Under the pieces are notes generated by a model, which was not told the DNA's origin, did no database searches, and saw nothing but the letters and a program-made list of their open reading frames with translations. A stretch of DNA of 64,000 bases from Leptospira langatensis (GTDB lineage: Bacteria > Spirochaetota > Leptospiria > Leptospirales > Leptospiraceae), in assembly GCF_004770615.1 (NCBI RefSeq), contig NZ_RQER01000005.1, positions 186,001 through 250,000 of the forward strand, read 5' to 3'. Made by a program: the position numbers and the translations under genes. Shown in pieces: positions 26,469-36,059 of the stretch (within the stretch, counting starts at the first letter, position 1; the number at the start of each line of letters is the position of its first letter).

Positions 26469-27089
26469 CTATTCGGGCAAACGGAATTTCGGCAGGGAAA
26501 GATTAAATCTTACTGCGATGATCCGAGCGAGTATGACTGCAAATGCAGAAACTGCCGTATTGATCTCTACGTTGACTTCTAGTCTTTCCAAGAGAATATA
26601 CAGGACCGCTCCCACAAGACAAGCGGTTGCATAGATCTCCTTTCTAAAGATCATAGGGACTTCGTTGATCAGAGTATCTCGGATCACTCCTCCGAATACG
26701 GCCGAGATCATCCCTAAGATTGCAGCCGCAAACGGATTCACTCCCGCTAGTAAAGAGATCCTCGTTCCGATCACCGTATAGATCCCTATTCCGATCGTAT
26801 CGAATAGAAAAATACCGGTCTTCATTTTTAATAAGTATCTTGGGAACACGATGGTGATCACGAATCCAATGAAGATCGCCCAAAGCACATTGGAATCGGA
26901 TACCCAAGAGACAGGATAATTCCCCAAGGTAATATCCCGTAGCGTCCCGCCTCCGATAGCGGTGATGAATCCAGTAAAGAATACGCTGAATGCGTCGTTA
27001 TGATGGGTTTTCTTTTCTGCGGCAGCGAGTGCTCCGGATACTGCGAAGACTGTGACCCCCGCTAAATTGAAATAGTATGCCAGATCCAA
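26469..27089 (-). CDS. UPF0126/TRIC-fold membrane protein
   Basis: A 206-residue protein with about seven transmembrane helices and an internal two-fold repeat: GALAAAEKKTHHNDAFSVFFTGFITAIGGGTLRD in the first half and FAAAILGMISAVFGGVIRDTLINEVP in the second, the typical GGG/GGxxRD pattern of YicG/YadS-type proteins, some of which transport glycine. The gene is 2 bases from the end of the SDR gene upstream, so they are likely in one operon. Confidence 0.88.
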   Translation of the reverse strand: MDLAYYFNLAGVTVFAVSGALAAAEKKTHHNDAFSVFFTGFITAIGGGTLRDITLGNYPVSWVSDSNVLWAIFIGFVITIVFPRYLLKMKTGIFLFDTIGIGIYTVIGTRISLLAGVNPFAAAILGMISAVFGGVIRDTLINEVPMIFRKEIYATACLVGAVLYILLERLEVNVEINTAVSAFAVILARIIAVRFNLSLPKFRLPE

Positions 27090-27091
27090 TT

Positions 27092-27895
27092 TCAGTGACC
27101 GTATTTGGCCTGCTTTTTCCTTCCCTTGTTCTTAAGAGAAGGACCGAGTAACGCATTCACTCCAGGCAAGAAGCTAGCGACCTTTGCCAAAAATCCACGA
27201 GATCCAGGGATCAATACTTCTAAAGGCTTTTTAGGGATTACTTTCTTAAAGATCACGTTCACTACGTCTTCCGTCTTGAGATAGCGATTCCCGGAAAAGG
27301 TCATGGATGCTTCTTCGTAATCTTTTTGTAGATCTAACATCGGGGTTTGGATCGCATCCGGACAGACCACGCTCACGAATACATTCTTTTCTCTTAATTC
27401 CTGGGCTACCGCGAGGGAGAATCCGCGAACCGCAAATTTAGAAGTAGAATACAATGAGATCCCAGGAATCGGAGCGACTCCCGCTAAAGATGCAATATTT
27501 ATAATATGCCCGTCGCCTTGCGCCACCATTCTGACCGATGCCTCTCTGGTGCCGTACATCAACCCTTTCGCATTGATGTCCATATGGCGATCTATGTCCT
27601 TAGTAGTGACATTATAGATATATCCTGGAAGAAGATAGCCGGCCACATTCATCAGAATGTCCAGTCTCGCCCATTTCTTGTAAAGAAGGTCCATGCACTT
27701 CTTCCAATCGGAAGGAGAACTTACGTCCAGCTTGGAGAATGCTACTCTATCCTTATCCCATTTATGTTGTGAGATCAGGTTTTTCAGAGCCTTCTCATTG
27801 ATATCCGTAAGAAAAAGACGATTTCCTTCCGTGTAAGCTCTCTCCGCCAGGCTCCTGCCCAATCCCCCGCTCGCGCCAGTGATAAAAATATTCAT
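27092..27895 (-). CDS. Short-chain dehydrogenase/reductase
   Basis: A 267-residue classical SDR. The cofactor loop TGASGGLGRS is at 6-15, the NVAGYLL motif follows strand 4, and the catalytic residues are Ser in NIASLAG and Tyr/Lys in YSTSKF (about 155-159). Absence of an acidic residue at the NAD-selecting position after strand 2 (FLTDINEK carries Asp) suggests NAD rather than NADP preference, tentatively. The basic C-terminus (KNKGRKKQAKYGH) may mark membrane association. Substrate unknown. It is 21 bases downstream of the MBL hydrolase gene. Confidence 0.85.
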   Translation of the reverse strand: MNIFITGASGGLGRSLAERAYTEGNRLFLTDINEKALKNLISQHKWDKDRVAFSKLDVSSPSDWKKCMDLLYKKWARLDILMNVAGYLLPGYIYNVTTKDIDRHMDINAKGLMYGTREASVRMVAQGDGHIINIASLAGVAPIPGISLYSTSKFAVRGFSLAVAQELREKNVFVSVVCPDAIQTPMLDLQKDYEEASMTFSGNRYLKTEDVVNVIFKKVIPKKPLEVLIPGSRGFLAKVASFLPGVNALLGPSLKNKGRKKQAKYGH

Positions 27896-27916
27896 AAAAA
27901 AACTATAATATACTTC

Positions 27917-29032
27917 TTATTTAATGACTGGGGTCCCGAACTCCAGTTGCCCGAAGGAGAATGTGGGGCTCGTCCCCGGAAAAAGCCAGAACCCGCTCAT
28001 CTCGGAAGAAGGCATAACGTTATAAAAATCAGGGTTCCTTTTGGAGACCCCGGCAATCTCCTTCTCCAAGACCATAGAAATGTACTGATCCAAACCGAGC
28101 TCCAGGGTGTTCCCGTTCAAGATGACTTCCATTCCGCTATTCTTTGCGTATTTACGGACTCCAGGGATCCTGGAATTCAGAGGATTGTAGCTATCCGCGC
28201 TCACTCCATTCTCGCTACTTACGAAAATCCCTTCCGGAGTATTTGCGACAAGGCTATGATTTCCATACGTATGTCCGGGAGTGCGGATCAGTGCAAGACC
28301 TCCCCCGAGTTCCGTGTCCGAATCCAATAGAACGATCCGGTCCATTGAGATCCCACCGGAACCGTTCGGACAGTACCAGTCGGATTGAGGAGGAAGAAGT
28401 CCTTGGATAGAATTCCATTCTTCTCTCATCACAAGCAACTTGGCATTTGGGAAATAACCCGGCTGTCCGTTCGCACCCAACCATTTGCGAAGATCTTGCG
28501 TGTGCAAATGATCGTACGAAATATAGTCCACTTGCTCGGGAGAGATTCCTACCTTCTTCAAACAATCTTCGACTGTATTGAGAGTCGGAGCCATGATCCT
28601 ACGACCTAGATCCTGAAACGGCCCAAAGCTCTGGGACAGTCTCTTAAAAAAAGGTGTCTCCGCGTTTGCGTCCACATCCGACGGAGAGAATAGGAGGGTC
28701 TTGACCCCGTTTGAGCTCTTGTATTGGATGATGAAGAGGCGGTTGATAATATGCAGAAACGGTGTGGGAAGGGAAAAGGCATTCAAGAGCGCATACTTCG
28801 TAGGATAAGGCACCCGGACCAGATCAAAGGATTTGTAATATAGTATTTGAGGTCCGGAGAGAAATCTCTCTCGGAACCTTCTTGCCCTTCTTCTTACATC
28901 TTCCAGACGATCTACTGGAGCAGGAAGATCTCGGGATCCTATGAAATCCTGGATCGGTTTCAGGTCGGTAGCCTTCTTTACGGAAGTAGAAGCCTTTTTA
29001 CTCTTAGAAGCGATCGTCTTTGCCATACTCAT
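27917..29032 (-). CDS. Metallo-beta-lactamase-fold hydrolase
   Basis: A 371-residue cytoplasmic protein. The metal-binding HxHxxD motif appears as YDHLHTQDL (about residue 175), the second His lies in RTPGHTYGNHS (about 265), and the central strands are LLFSPSDVD and DYISYD. The first 60 residues are lysine/arginine-rich and unlike any motif I know. Substrate unknown; related genes in many bacteria sit with lipid or quorum-signal enzymes, which does not settle it here. Adjacent SDR on the same strand suggests a shared pathway. Confidence 0.78.
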   Translation of the reverse strand: MSMAKTIASKSKKASTSVKKATDLKPIQDFIGSRDLPAPVDRLEDVRRRARRFRERFLSGPQILYYKSFDLVRVPYPTKYALLNAFSLPTPFLHIINRLFIIQYKSSNGVKTLLFSPSDVDANAETPFFKRLSQSFGPFQDLGRRIMAPTLNTVEDCLKKVGISPEQVDYISYDHLHTQDLRKWLGANGQPGYFPNAKLLVMREEWNSIQGLLPPQSDWYCPNGSGGISMDRIVLLDSDTELGGGLALIRTPGHTYGNHSLVANTPEGIFVSSENGVSADSYNPLNSRIPGVRKYAKNSGMEVILNGNTLELGLDQYISMVLEKEIAGVSKRNPDFYNVMPSSEMSGFWLFPGTSPTFSFGQLEFGTPVIK

Positions 29033-29075
29033 CCCCCACTAGATCGTTTTTTATAGAATGATCCGATCCGTTCGA

Positions 29076-29444
29076 TCAGAAAGGTTTGTACAATGCGAGG
29101 TATGCGGAGAATGTACCTAATATAGGAAGTCCGTACCAAAGCACTTTTGCGAAGTTCGGTTTTTTGTAATATACGGTCAGAGCCCCGCCGAATACTAACC
29201 AAAGAACGATCTTAGCGATCACCCAACCAGGAAAGGCAGTCAAGATCCCGATACGGGCTAGCATCCCGAAACCGCCTAGGAGGATCAGTGTCATTCCTAT
29301 GCCGTGAGCAAGAGCGATCAATTTTCTAGGAGCGTTTTCTTTCGTGCCCCCGCCTATAACATGAAGTGCCAAACCGCCGTACGCGGAGAATAAGAATAAG
29401 ATTCCAAGTATATGGATCAGTTTATAAACCGGATAAGAAATCAT
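29076..29444 (-). CDS. Small four-helix membrane protein
   Basis: A 122-residue protein with four hydrophobic helices (YPVYKLIHILGILFLFSAYGGLALHVIGG, LIALAHGIGMTLILLGGFGML, WVIAKIVLWLVFGGALTVYY, VLWYGLPILGTFSAYLALY). The His in KLIHILG and in LALHVIGG and in LAHGIG could coordinate haem or a metal; the architecture resembles SirB/CopD-like small membrane proteins. No firm family assignment. It is 43 bases upstream of the MBL hydrolase gene on the same strand. Confidence 0.65.
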   Translation of the reverse strand: MISYPVYKLIHILGILFLFSAYGGLALHVIGGGTKENAPRKLIALAHGIGMTLILLGGFGMLARIGILTAFPGWVIAKIVLWLVFGGALTVYYKKPNFAKVLWYGLPILGTFSAYLALYKPF

Positions 29445-29495
29445 AGGGGTTAGTTTCAGGATTTCCTAACCGGTTGGAAAGCGAAAAACGAAACT

Positions 29496-31742
29496 CTATT
29501 TCTCTAAAAGGTGTTGGACCCCGATCCAATTTCCTAGAGGAGGGGATTCAATATATTCTTGGCAACGCTTTCTATACAAGATCGCAACAATATCTTCCGG
29601 ATATACTTTCAGAGCTTGTTCAAAATTGAGAAGGGCCTCTTTGAAATTTCCCACCTTGTATAGAATGATCCCTCTCGAAATGAGAGGAAGGGTTGCGTCC
29701 TTGAGTTTTCGGATATGCGGATCGTCGGATTCGTAGATCTCATAGATCACAATCGGTTGGCTTTTTCCTTTGACTACGACCGAATCCACTTCCCTCACGG
29801 CGAGCTCATCCGCGATCGTGAGACTGGAGAGAGTATTCTGAGTGACGAGTATATCTGCCTTGTACAAATTCGTTAAGCTCTCTAAGCGAGATGCCACATT
29901 CACTGTGTCCCCGATCACAGTCGTGTCCAATCTATGGGAGGATCCAACCGTTCCTAACATTAGATTTCCTGTATTGATCCCGATACCGATCCGGACCCCT
30001 TTGATATGACCGTGGCCTTCCTTGACTTCTTCCGTTAATTCCCTCACTCGCCTTCTCATCTCAATGGCAGCGAGAACGGCCCGGTCCGCAGCGGACTTCC
30101 CATCCCAAGTAGTATCTGAAGTAGCGGATTTTTCGGAGGAGAAGAGAGCGAGGATTGCGTCTCCCATGAACTTGTCCACAAAGCCCTCATACTTCTGGAT
30201 GAGAGGCTCCATTCTTGCAAGATACCCGTTGATAAAGCGAAAGTTCTCTTCCGGAGTCATCTTCTCTGAAATAGTGGTGAAGGAACGAATATCCGTAAAC
30301 AGAACGCTCATTTCTCTTAGCGCGGAGTCTCCCAGGTTCACGTCCACTGCGGAATCCTTTCCAAGCACGCTTAAGAATTGCATAGGAACGAATCGGAAGA
30401 ATGCGTTCTTCTGTCTAGCCAATTCCAGTTTTTGATGACTGAGCTCTATATTCAGATCCTCGGATTGTCTATACAAAGCGATAAAACGATTCGCCAGGAT
30501 CGTAGTTAAGGATATTACAAAAAGAAGATATGCAAATTGCATGAATCTGAATCCCAGTCGGAAGAACATGGAATCCAATAGATCGTAAACCGCCAAAAAT
30601 ACGATGATGAAGAGACTGATCGCCATCACGGAAGAATCCTTCTTCTTCAGATAGACTGCCTTTCCCATGAAGTACAACATATATACCAAGGAAGGAATGA
30701 TGGAGATCTGCCATATCCTCAAGCTCGTGATCAAATACCGGAACGGCGCCAATAAGGAAAAGAAGAAGATCACAAAACTAAGACTAGAAATAGAAAGGAT
30801 TGGCCATTTAGGAAGAGTAGACCCGTAAAAATAATCATGCAAGAATAGAAGGAAGAGAGGGGCCAAAAGTGCGACCGATCCATATTCCATTCTTGTGATC
30901 AAGCTAGTGTCCTGTACAAAATCAAAAATGATGGAGGACCGACTGAGGGAATAGATCGCCATGGAAATGGAGAAGACCCCGAAATACAGATTGTACTTAT
31001 CCGCTCTTCTCTTGGAAAAGATAAGAAGATGGTAGAGACCGAAAAAGATATAGATCGTATTCAAGCTCAGGTTGATGAGCATTCCGATCTGTCTGGAAAA
31101 ATCGTATTCTATTCCCAGAGTATAATCCCCGTTCACATAGAATCCCAGATCCAGATTCGTAGGAGTCAGGAAATTATCTTGTGAAAGAAGGATGCCCGGA
31201 GCGTCCCCAAGCAAATGGAAGACGAGAGTATTCTTCCCTTCTTGCAATAAACTAGAGTCTACTATGAGTTCTAGATCCCGAAAGGATCTTCTTTCCTTCA
31301 TCTTTCCTTCCGGACTGAGATGGATCTCCCTGCGAAGAAGATGACCGTTCAGATAGATCTCCCAATTCTCCCCGATAAAACTTAAGAACAGTCGGATGGG
31401 ACTTACAAATATGTCCTTCTTGGTCTCTTCAGTTAGCTCGAAAGAGGTCTGGACGGTGAACTCTTGCAACTTGTCGGAAACTGGGGTATTATAGAGTTGG
31501 TTTAGGACGATAGGGAATGTTTCGATCTTCAGAACGGAGGGACCGCTCTCATTAAAGCCCTGGATATATTCTTTTTGAAAACCTTGGATGGAATACCAAT
31601 CCAATCTTTTTAAGTCTATGTCCTTCCATTTGGATAGGGATCCATTCTCTTGAGAGAAGAGGAGGTTCGGCAGAAGGACCAGAGATACGAATGCGAGTAG
31701 GAAGATTTTCCGAGCTGAAAGAGTTTTGTATATTTGCGCCAT
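29496..31742 (-). CDS. 7TM-DISM adenylate/guanylate cyclase with TPR tail
   Basis: A 748-residue membrane cyclase. A signal segment (about 10-30) leads to a periplasmic DISMED-type sensory domain (about 60-205), seven transmembrane helices (about 215-420), a linker helix, a class III nucleotide cyclase domain (about 485-660) with metal Asp in VLFTDIRSFTTISEKM, the HGHIKGVRIGIGINTGNLMLGTVG strand and IGDTVNVASRLES, and two TPR-like helices at the C-terminus (KVGNFKEALLNFEQALKVYPED). It should make cAMP (or cGMP) in response to an external or envelope signal. A striking palindrome lies 27 bases upstream of its start (31769-31797). Confidence 0.9.
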   Translation of the reverse strand: MAQIYKTLSARKIFLLAFVSLVLLPNLLFSQENGSLSKWKDIDLKRLDWYSIQGFQKEYIQGFNESGPSVLKIETFPIVLNQLYNTPVSDKLQEFTVQTSFELTEETKKDIFVSPIRLFLSFIGENWEIYLNGHLLRREIHLSPEGKMKERRSFRDLELIVDSSLLQEGKNTLVFHLLGDAPGILLSQDNFLTPTNLDLGFYVNGDYTLGIEYDFSRQIGMLINLSLNTIYIFFGLYHLLIFSKRRADKYNLYFGVFSISMAIYSLSRSSIIFDFVQDTSLITRMEYGSVALLAPLFLLFLHDYFYGSTLPKWPILSISSLSFVIFFFSLLAPFRYLITSLRIWQISIIPSLVYMLYFMGKAVYLKKKDSSVMAISLFIIVFLAVYDLLDSMFFRLGFRFMQFAYLLFVISLTTILANRFIALYRQSEDLNIELSHQKLELARQKNAFFRFVPMQFLSVLGKDSAVDVNLGDSALREMSVLFTDIRSFTTISEKMTPEENFRFINGYLARMEPLIQKYEGFVDKFMGDAILALFSSEKSATSDTTWDGKSAADRAVLAAIEMRRRVRELTEEVKEGHGHIKGVRIGIGINTGNLMLGTVGSSHRLDTTVIGDTVNVASRLESLTNLYKADILVTQNTLSSLTIADELAVREVDSVVVKGKSQPIVIYEIYESDDPHIRKLKDATLPLISRGIILYKVGNFKEALLNFEQALKVYPEDIVAILYRKRCQEYIESPPLGNWIGVQHLLEK

Positions 31743-31768
31743 GCGTTATTCGTCTTTTTTTCGTTTTT

Positions 31769-31797
31769 TACGAAGAAAGAGATCTCTTTCCTTCGTA
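31769..31797. promoter_or_regulatory. Long inverted repeat upstream of the cyclase gene
   Basis: Left arm TACGAAGAAAGAGA (31769-31782) and right arm TCTCTTTCCTTCGTA (31783-31797) pair over 14 bases with one unpaired base, with no loop bases between. It lies 27-55 bases upstream of the cyclase start, in the 208-base divergent space to the peroxiredoxin gene. A DNA-binding site for a dimeric regulator, or a leader hairpin, would both fit. Confidence 0.5.
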
Positions 31798-31855
31798 TGA
31801 AAGCCCTTGGTTTTGAAAACATATAATCGAATTCGAGAGCAGTATATTTGATGTG

Positions 31856-31881
31856 AAAAACCTCGATAATTCAAGGTTTTT
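31856..31881. promoter_or_regulatory. Hairpin in the cyclase/peroxiredoxin divergent region
   Basis: Stem AAAAACCT/AGGTTTTT around a ten-base loop, then AGCGG and a T-run. In form it is terminator-like on the plus strand, 70 bases before the peroxiredoxin start, so it may be an attenuator, an operator or the end of a short antisense transcript. Weak evidence only. Confidence 0.35.
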
Positions 31882-31950
31882 AGCGGTTTTTTTCCTTTTC
31901 TCTAAAACGATTTTGGATGAAACTATCCGTAGAGAAATCGGGAGGCGTTT

Positions 31951-32430
31951 ATGTCCGACACATGGGAAGGAAAGAAGCTACCAGAGGTGAGCCTGGAAAG
32001 TTCAGATGGAAATACGGTGCATCTTCCTAAAGATTCTGCCGGTTCTTGGACATTATTATATTTCTATCCGAAAGACGATACTCCTGGTTGTACAAAGCAG
32101 GCTTGTTCGTACAGAGACAATCTAGACGAGTTCAAGAAAGCGGGAGCAAGAGTATTCGGGATCAGTTCCGACTCCCTGGATAGCCATAAGCAGTTTATCG
32201 GCAAATTCAATCTCAGCTTTCCCCTCTTATCCGATCCGAAACAAACTCTGAGCGGACCCTTAGGTGTGTACGGGGACCAAGAATGGCAGGGTCGAGTCTT
32301 CAAAGGACTGTCCAGAGACAGCTTTCTAGTCGGACCGGACGGCACCATTCGCAAGGTTTGGAGAAAAGTAGATCCTACCAGAACCGTAGCCGAGACCTTG
32401 GAGGCTATTTTGAAAGAGGCCGGTGCCTAA
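31951..32430 (+). CDS. bcp: Thiol peroxidase of the peroxiredoxin BCP/PrxQ type
   Basis: A 159-residue peroxiredoxin that reduces hydrogen and organic peroxides with electrons from thioredoxin. The peroxidatic Cys47 is in FYPKDDTPGCTKQAC and the likely resolving Cys52 is five residues on, the atypical 2-Cys arrangement of BCP/PrxQ. The thioredoxin fold strands (WTLLYFYPK, ARVFGISSDS, SFLVGPDGTIRKVW) are all present. The M61 peptidase starts 3 bases after the stop with a GTG, so the two are likely coupled. Confidence 0.95.
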   Translation: MSDTWEGKKLPEVSLESSDGNTVHLPKDSAGSWTLLYFYPKDDTPGCTKQACSYRDNLDEFKKAGARVFGISSDSLDSHKQFIGKFNLSFPLLSDPKQTLSGPLGVYGDQEWQGRVFKGLSRDSFLVGPDGTIRKVWRKVDPTRTVAETLEAILKEAGA

Positions 32431-32433
32431 GGC

Positions 32434-34230
32434 GTGATCGTAAAATATTCCCTAGACACGTACAAACCTCATCAACATTTACTTCGGGTGGAAATGGAAG
32501 TCCATCCAGACAAACAGGAAACTCTTCTTTGCATTCCGAACTGGTCTCCCGGTTCGTATAAGATCCGAGATTATTCCAAGTCGATCCATAAACTGGATTT
32601 CGTGAGTCCCGGACCAGGCTGGACCTTAGAGCAGATCGAACTGGATACTTGGAAAATACATTCCAAGGGTGAAACATTCAAAATTTCTTATTTAGTATAC
32701 GGATACGAACATACTGTCCGTACTAATTATTTCACGAGCGAATTGATACTGGTACATCCGCCTGCTACCTTTCTCTATCCCAAAGACAAACTCTATCTAG
32801 AGGTCGAAGTCTCCTGGAAGAATCTCGCTCCATTCCGTTATTGTCATACAGGATTAAAGAAGAAGGAAGGCTCCAAGAATACCTGGAAAGCCAAGAACTT
32901 CGACGAATTCTTTGATGCACCTCTCCTTCTCTCGAACGAGAAGGAGATCACCTTTTCTGTCCAAGGCTGTGCCTTCGATCTGGTTATTCTAGGGGACGTC
33001 CCTTCTGCCGATAAGAAGAAGATCGCAAAGGATCTGGAAACGATCATGAAAACGCAGATCACCCATATGGGAGGGACCGAAAACCGGTATTATCTGTTTA
33101 TCCTAGACATGACTGAGAATCTGTACGGCGGATTGGAACACTTAAACTCCAGCGTCAATCAATACGATCCGAACGGTTTTCGTAGTCCGGAAAATTATAG
33201 AACTCTAATGGAGCTCCTTTCTCACGAGTACTTCCATCATTGGAATGTAAAGCGGATCCGTCCTATCGCATTAGGGCCCTTCGATTACCAAAAGCCGAAT
33301 CTCACCAAGGAATTATGGATCGCAGAAGGGATCACAAGCTTCTTCGATGCCTATTTCCTTCTTCTTTGCGATATCTATACTCCCCAGCAGTATCTGAACA
33401 AGATCTGGAAGGATATTCTGGAGCTGGAAGAATCCGCCGGAGAATCCTGGATGAGCCTGGAAGATTCCAGTTTCACCGCTTGGACCAAATATTACAATCG
33501 CCCCTTCGATCCGAATTTTTCGAATACGGGTATCTCTTATTATACGAAAGGAGCTGTGCTCTCTATCGCAATGCATCTTTATATTCTTTCCGAAACCAAA
33601 GGAAAGAAGTCCTTATTCGATGTGATGCAGGCCTTAAACAAGCAATATCACCAAGAAAAGAAGAGAGGATTCACCAAGGCGGAGTTCTTCCAAGCCGCTA
33701 AGAAGGCCACTGGTTTGGATCTAAAATTAGAATTCGACGCCTATATCGGCGAGCCCAAACGGATCCCGATCGAAGCCTATTTACATCTCGCCGGGATCGA
33801 AAGAACTCCTTCTAAACCGAAACTGGAACCTGGCTTTAGAGTGAAGGAAGACAGAGGAAAACTGATCATAACCAAGATCCTACTAGGCAAATCCATCCAG
33901 GATACCGATATCAATGTGGGCGATGAATGGATCTCGATCGATGGAAGAAGGACCCTTCCGGAAACATATAAAGAATTACTAAACCAATATCAGCCAAAGA
34001 AAGGGGCGGAGATATTAATATCCAGACGAGGACAGATCCTAAAGAGGAAGATCAAGTTCGATTCTTCTCCTTCGAATTGCGAGCTTTGGATAGACGAGAA
34101 GGCAAAGCCGGAAGCTCTTGCGATCCGGGAAAAATTCCTACATTGGAATAAGGAAATTAAGGTCTCCGAGACAAACTCCAAGAATAGCAAACAGAAACAG
34201 GCGTCTCCAAAAAGATCTAGATCGAAGTAA
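32434..34230 (+). CDS. M61-family aminopeptidase-like metalloprotease with PDZ domain
   Basis: A 598-residue protein of the glycyl-aminopeptidase (M61) family, no signal peptide. An N-terminal beta domain (about 1-170) precedes a zinc-peptidase domain with HExxH in [15 protein letters not shown] (about 265) and the third ligand Glu in [14 protein letters not shown] (about 290). The C-terminal part contains a PDZ-like segment (about 465-545; [36 protein letters not shown]), then a lysine/serine-rich tail. The start is a GTG 3 bases after the peroxiredoxin stop. It converges with the SDR at 34217, the two reading frames overlapping by 14 bases. Confidence 0.9.
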   Translation: MIVKYSLDTYKPHQHLLRVEMEVHPDKQETLLCIPNWSPGSYKIRDYSKSIHKLDFVSPGPGWTLEQIELDTWKIHSKGETFKISYLVYGYEHTVRTNYFTSELILVHPPATFLYPKDKLYLEVEVSWKNLAPFRYCHTGLKKKEGSKNTWKAKNFDEFFDAPLLLSNEKEITFSVQGCAFDLVILGDVPSADKKKIAKDLETIMKTQITHMGGTENRYYLFILDMTENLYGGLEHLNSSVNQYDPNGFRSPENYRTLMELLSHEYFHHWNVKRIRPIALGPFDYQKPNLTKELWIAEGITSFFDAYFLLLCDIYTPQQYLNKIWKDILELEESAGESWMSLEDSSFTAWTKYYNRPFDPNFSNTGISYYTKGAVLSIAMHLYILSETKGKKSLFDVMQALNKQYHQEKKRGFTKAEFFQAAKKATGLDLKLEFDAYIGEPKRIPIEAYLHLAGIERTPSKPKLEPGFRVKEDRGKLIITKILLGKSIQDTDINVGDEWISIDGRRTLPETYKELLNQYQPKKGAEILISRRGQILKRKIKFDSSPSNCELWIDEKAKPEALAIREKFLHWNKEIKVSETNSKNSKQKQASPKRSRSK

Positions 34231-34981
34231 TCCCTCCGTCCACGGTCCAGTTTGCAGAGTTGATATAACCCGATTCCGGAGAAAGTAAAAAAGCAACGAC
34301 CCTGGCGATCTCACTCGGATCTGCAATCTTCTTTACGGGAGTCATATCTATTATCTTTTTGCGATGGTCGTTTACTTGGTCTTCTTGGATGCCCATCGTA
34401 GTTTCCATATAACCGGGACTGATCGCATTCGCAGTAATCCCATTTTCTCCCCATTCCGCTCCGATAGATTTAGCAAAACCTACAATACCGTGCTTAGAAG
34501 AAGAGTAAGCAACAGATAACGCACTCCCTTGCACGGAAAGAGAAGAGGCAATATAGACCAAACGACCGTATTTTCTCTCTGCAAAGACGGGAAGCAAAGA
34601 CTTGGTGATCTGAAATGCGGAACGAAGATTGATCGCAAAGATCCTTTCCCATTCATCAAGAGAGACTTCTGTGATCTTGTGATAGGGTCCGCCGTATCCT
34701 GCAGAATGCACGAAACCGTTCAGCGGCGACTCCTTGGGAGAAGGTCCCGAAAGAAATTCGGCCTTAAGCATTCCACATGCCTTATCCAATTCCGAGACGG
34801 AGGTCAGATCTATTTTATAATAAGTCTCATTCGGAAGAATAGACTTAGGAGGCAATACATCCCAGTTCAAGATTTTGTAATTCAGATCGCTTAGAAGGGA
34901 AACCAACGCCCTTCCGAGACCGCCACTTCCCCCGGTAAGTAATATAGTTCCGGGATTTTGCGGATTTTCTTTTGGGTTCAT
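34217..34981 (-). CDS. Short-chain dehydrogenase (FabG-like)
   Basis: A 254-residue classical SDR with [10 protein letters not shown] at 16-25, FVHSAGY in place of NNAG, Ser in YIASSLS and the Tyr/Lys pair in [10 protein letters not shown]. The C-terminus ([18 protein letters not shown]) is the usual FabG-like tail. Whether it acts on acyl-ACP, sugar or sterol substrate cannot be read. Its stop overlaps the M61 gene by 14 bases (convergent), and its start faces argB across 69 bases. Confidence 0.85.
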   Translation of the reverse strand: MNPKENPQNPGTILLTGGSGGLGRALVSLLSDLNYKILNWDVLPPKSILPNETYYKIDLTSVSELDKACGMLKAEFLSGPSPKESPLNGFVHSAGYGGPYHKITEVSLDEWERIFAINLRSAFQITKSLLPVFAERKYGRLVYIASSLSVQGSALSVAYSSSKHGIVGFAKSIGAEWGENGITANAISPGYMETTMGIQEDQVNDHRKKIIDMTPVKKIADPSEIARVVAFLLSPESGYINSANWTVDGGITSI

Positions 34982-35050
34982 TACGTTACTGTTTCAGAGT
35001 TTTAGAAGAAGGAAAGCTTTCGGATTTCGGAATCGACAGCTCAGGGGCAT

Positions 35051-35941
35051 GTGAATTCTCTGTTTGGTATGGAACATTCCTTCGAAAGGGTCAACCATAT
35101 TCTGGAAGCCCTTCCCTATATCACAAAATACTCGGGCAAAACAGTGGTGATCAAGTACGGCGGAGCCGCAATGGCAAAGGCCGACTTAAAGGAATCGTTC
35201 GCGAAAGACATCGTACTCCTCAAATACGTAGGCATCCATCCAATCATCGTTCACGGAGGCGGACCCGAGATCAATAGCCTTCTGGATACACTAAAGATCC
35301 CGACAGAGTTCGTGCACGGGCATAGGGTCACGAACGCCGAGACCATGGACGTGGTAGAGATGGTCCTCACAGGAAAGGTCAATAAACAGATCGTTTCTAT
35401 GATCAATACCCAAGGTGGAAACGCAGTGGGTCTCTCCGGCAAGGACGGAAATCTTGCAGTGGCTTCTAAGACCAAGATAGAAGTGGACGTCGAAGGAAAG
35501 TCCGGAGAGCTGATCGATGTGGGTCTCGTAGGTAAGATAGACAAGATAGATCCCACAGTCATTCTTTCCCTTCAAGAAAAAGGATTTATCCCGGTGATCT
35601 CTCCGGTGGCGGAATCCGCAAAGGGAGAATCCCTGAATATCAATGCGGACACATTCGCGGGAGAACTTGCAGGTGCCTTGAAGGCGGAAAAACTCATCCT
35701 TCTTACGGATACGAGCGGGATCCTGATCGATGGAAAACTTGTGACCGGCCTGAACAGAGCTTTAGTAAAGGATTATATCAAAAAAGGTGATATTACTGGA
35801 GGAATGATCCCTAAGGTGGAATGCTGCCTCACCGCAATCGACCAAGGAGTTCGCAGAACTCATATCATTGACGGAAGAGTCCCTCATTCTATTCTGATCG
35901 AGATCTTTACCGACCAAGGGATCGGTTCCTTGATCGAGTAA
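35051..35941 (+). CDS. argB: Acetylglutamate kinase
   Basis: A 296-residue amino-acid kinase catalysing the second step of arginine synthesis. The family motifs are clear: [46 protein letters not shown] and LTDTSGIL. The frame opens with a GTG at 35051, 3 bases after an AGGGG stretch; an ATG six codons later (35069) has no ribosome-binding site near it, so the GTG start is preferred but not certain. The upstream SDR is divergent. Possible feedback inhibition by arginine cannot be judged. Confidence 0.95.
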   Translation: MNSLFGMEHSFERVNHILEALPYITKYSGKTVVIKYGGAAMAKADLKESFAKDIVLLKYVGIHPIIVHGGGPEINSLLDTLKIPTEFVHGHRVTNAETMDVVEMVLTGKVNKQIVSMINTQGGNAVGLSGKDGNLAVASKTKIEVDVEGKSGELIDVGLVGKIDKIDPTVILSLQEKGFIPVISPVAESAKGESLNINADTFAGELAGALKAEKLILLTDTSGILIDGKLVTGLNRALVKDYIKKGDITGGMIPKVECCLTAIDQGVRRTHIIDGRVPHSILIEIFTDQGIGSLIE

Positions 35942-36059
35942 GTGGAAAATCAAGTAGATCCGAGAGAAGTTTCGAATCTCCTTGACAAGCTTTGGATTTA
36001 GATTTGAATAAACCCTCCGATTCTAAGATCATACAAAAACAGAAGAACCGCGACCCCAA

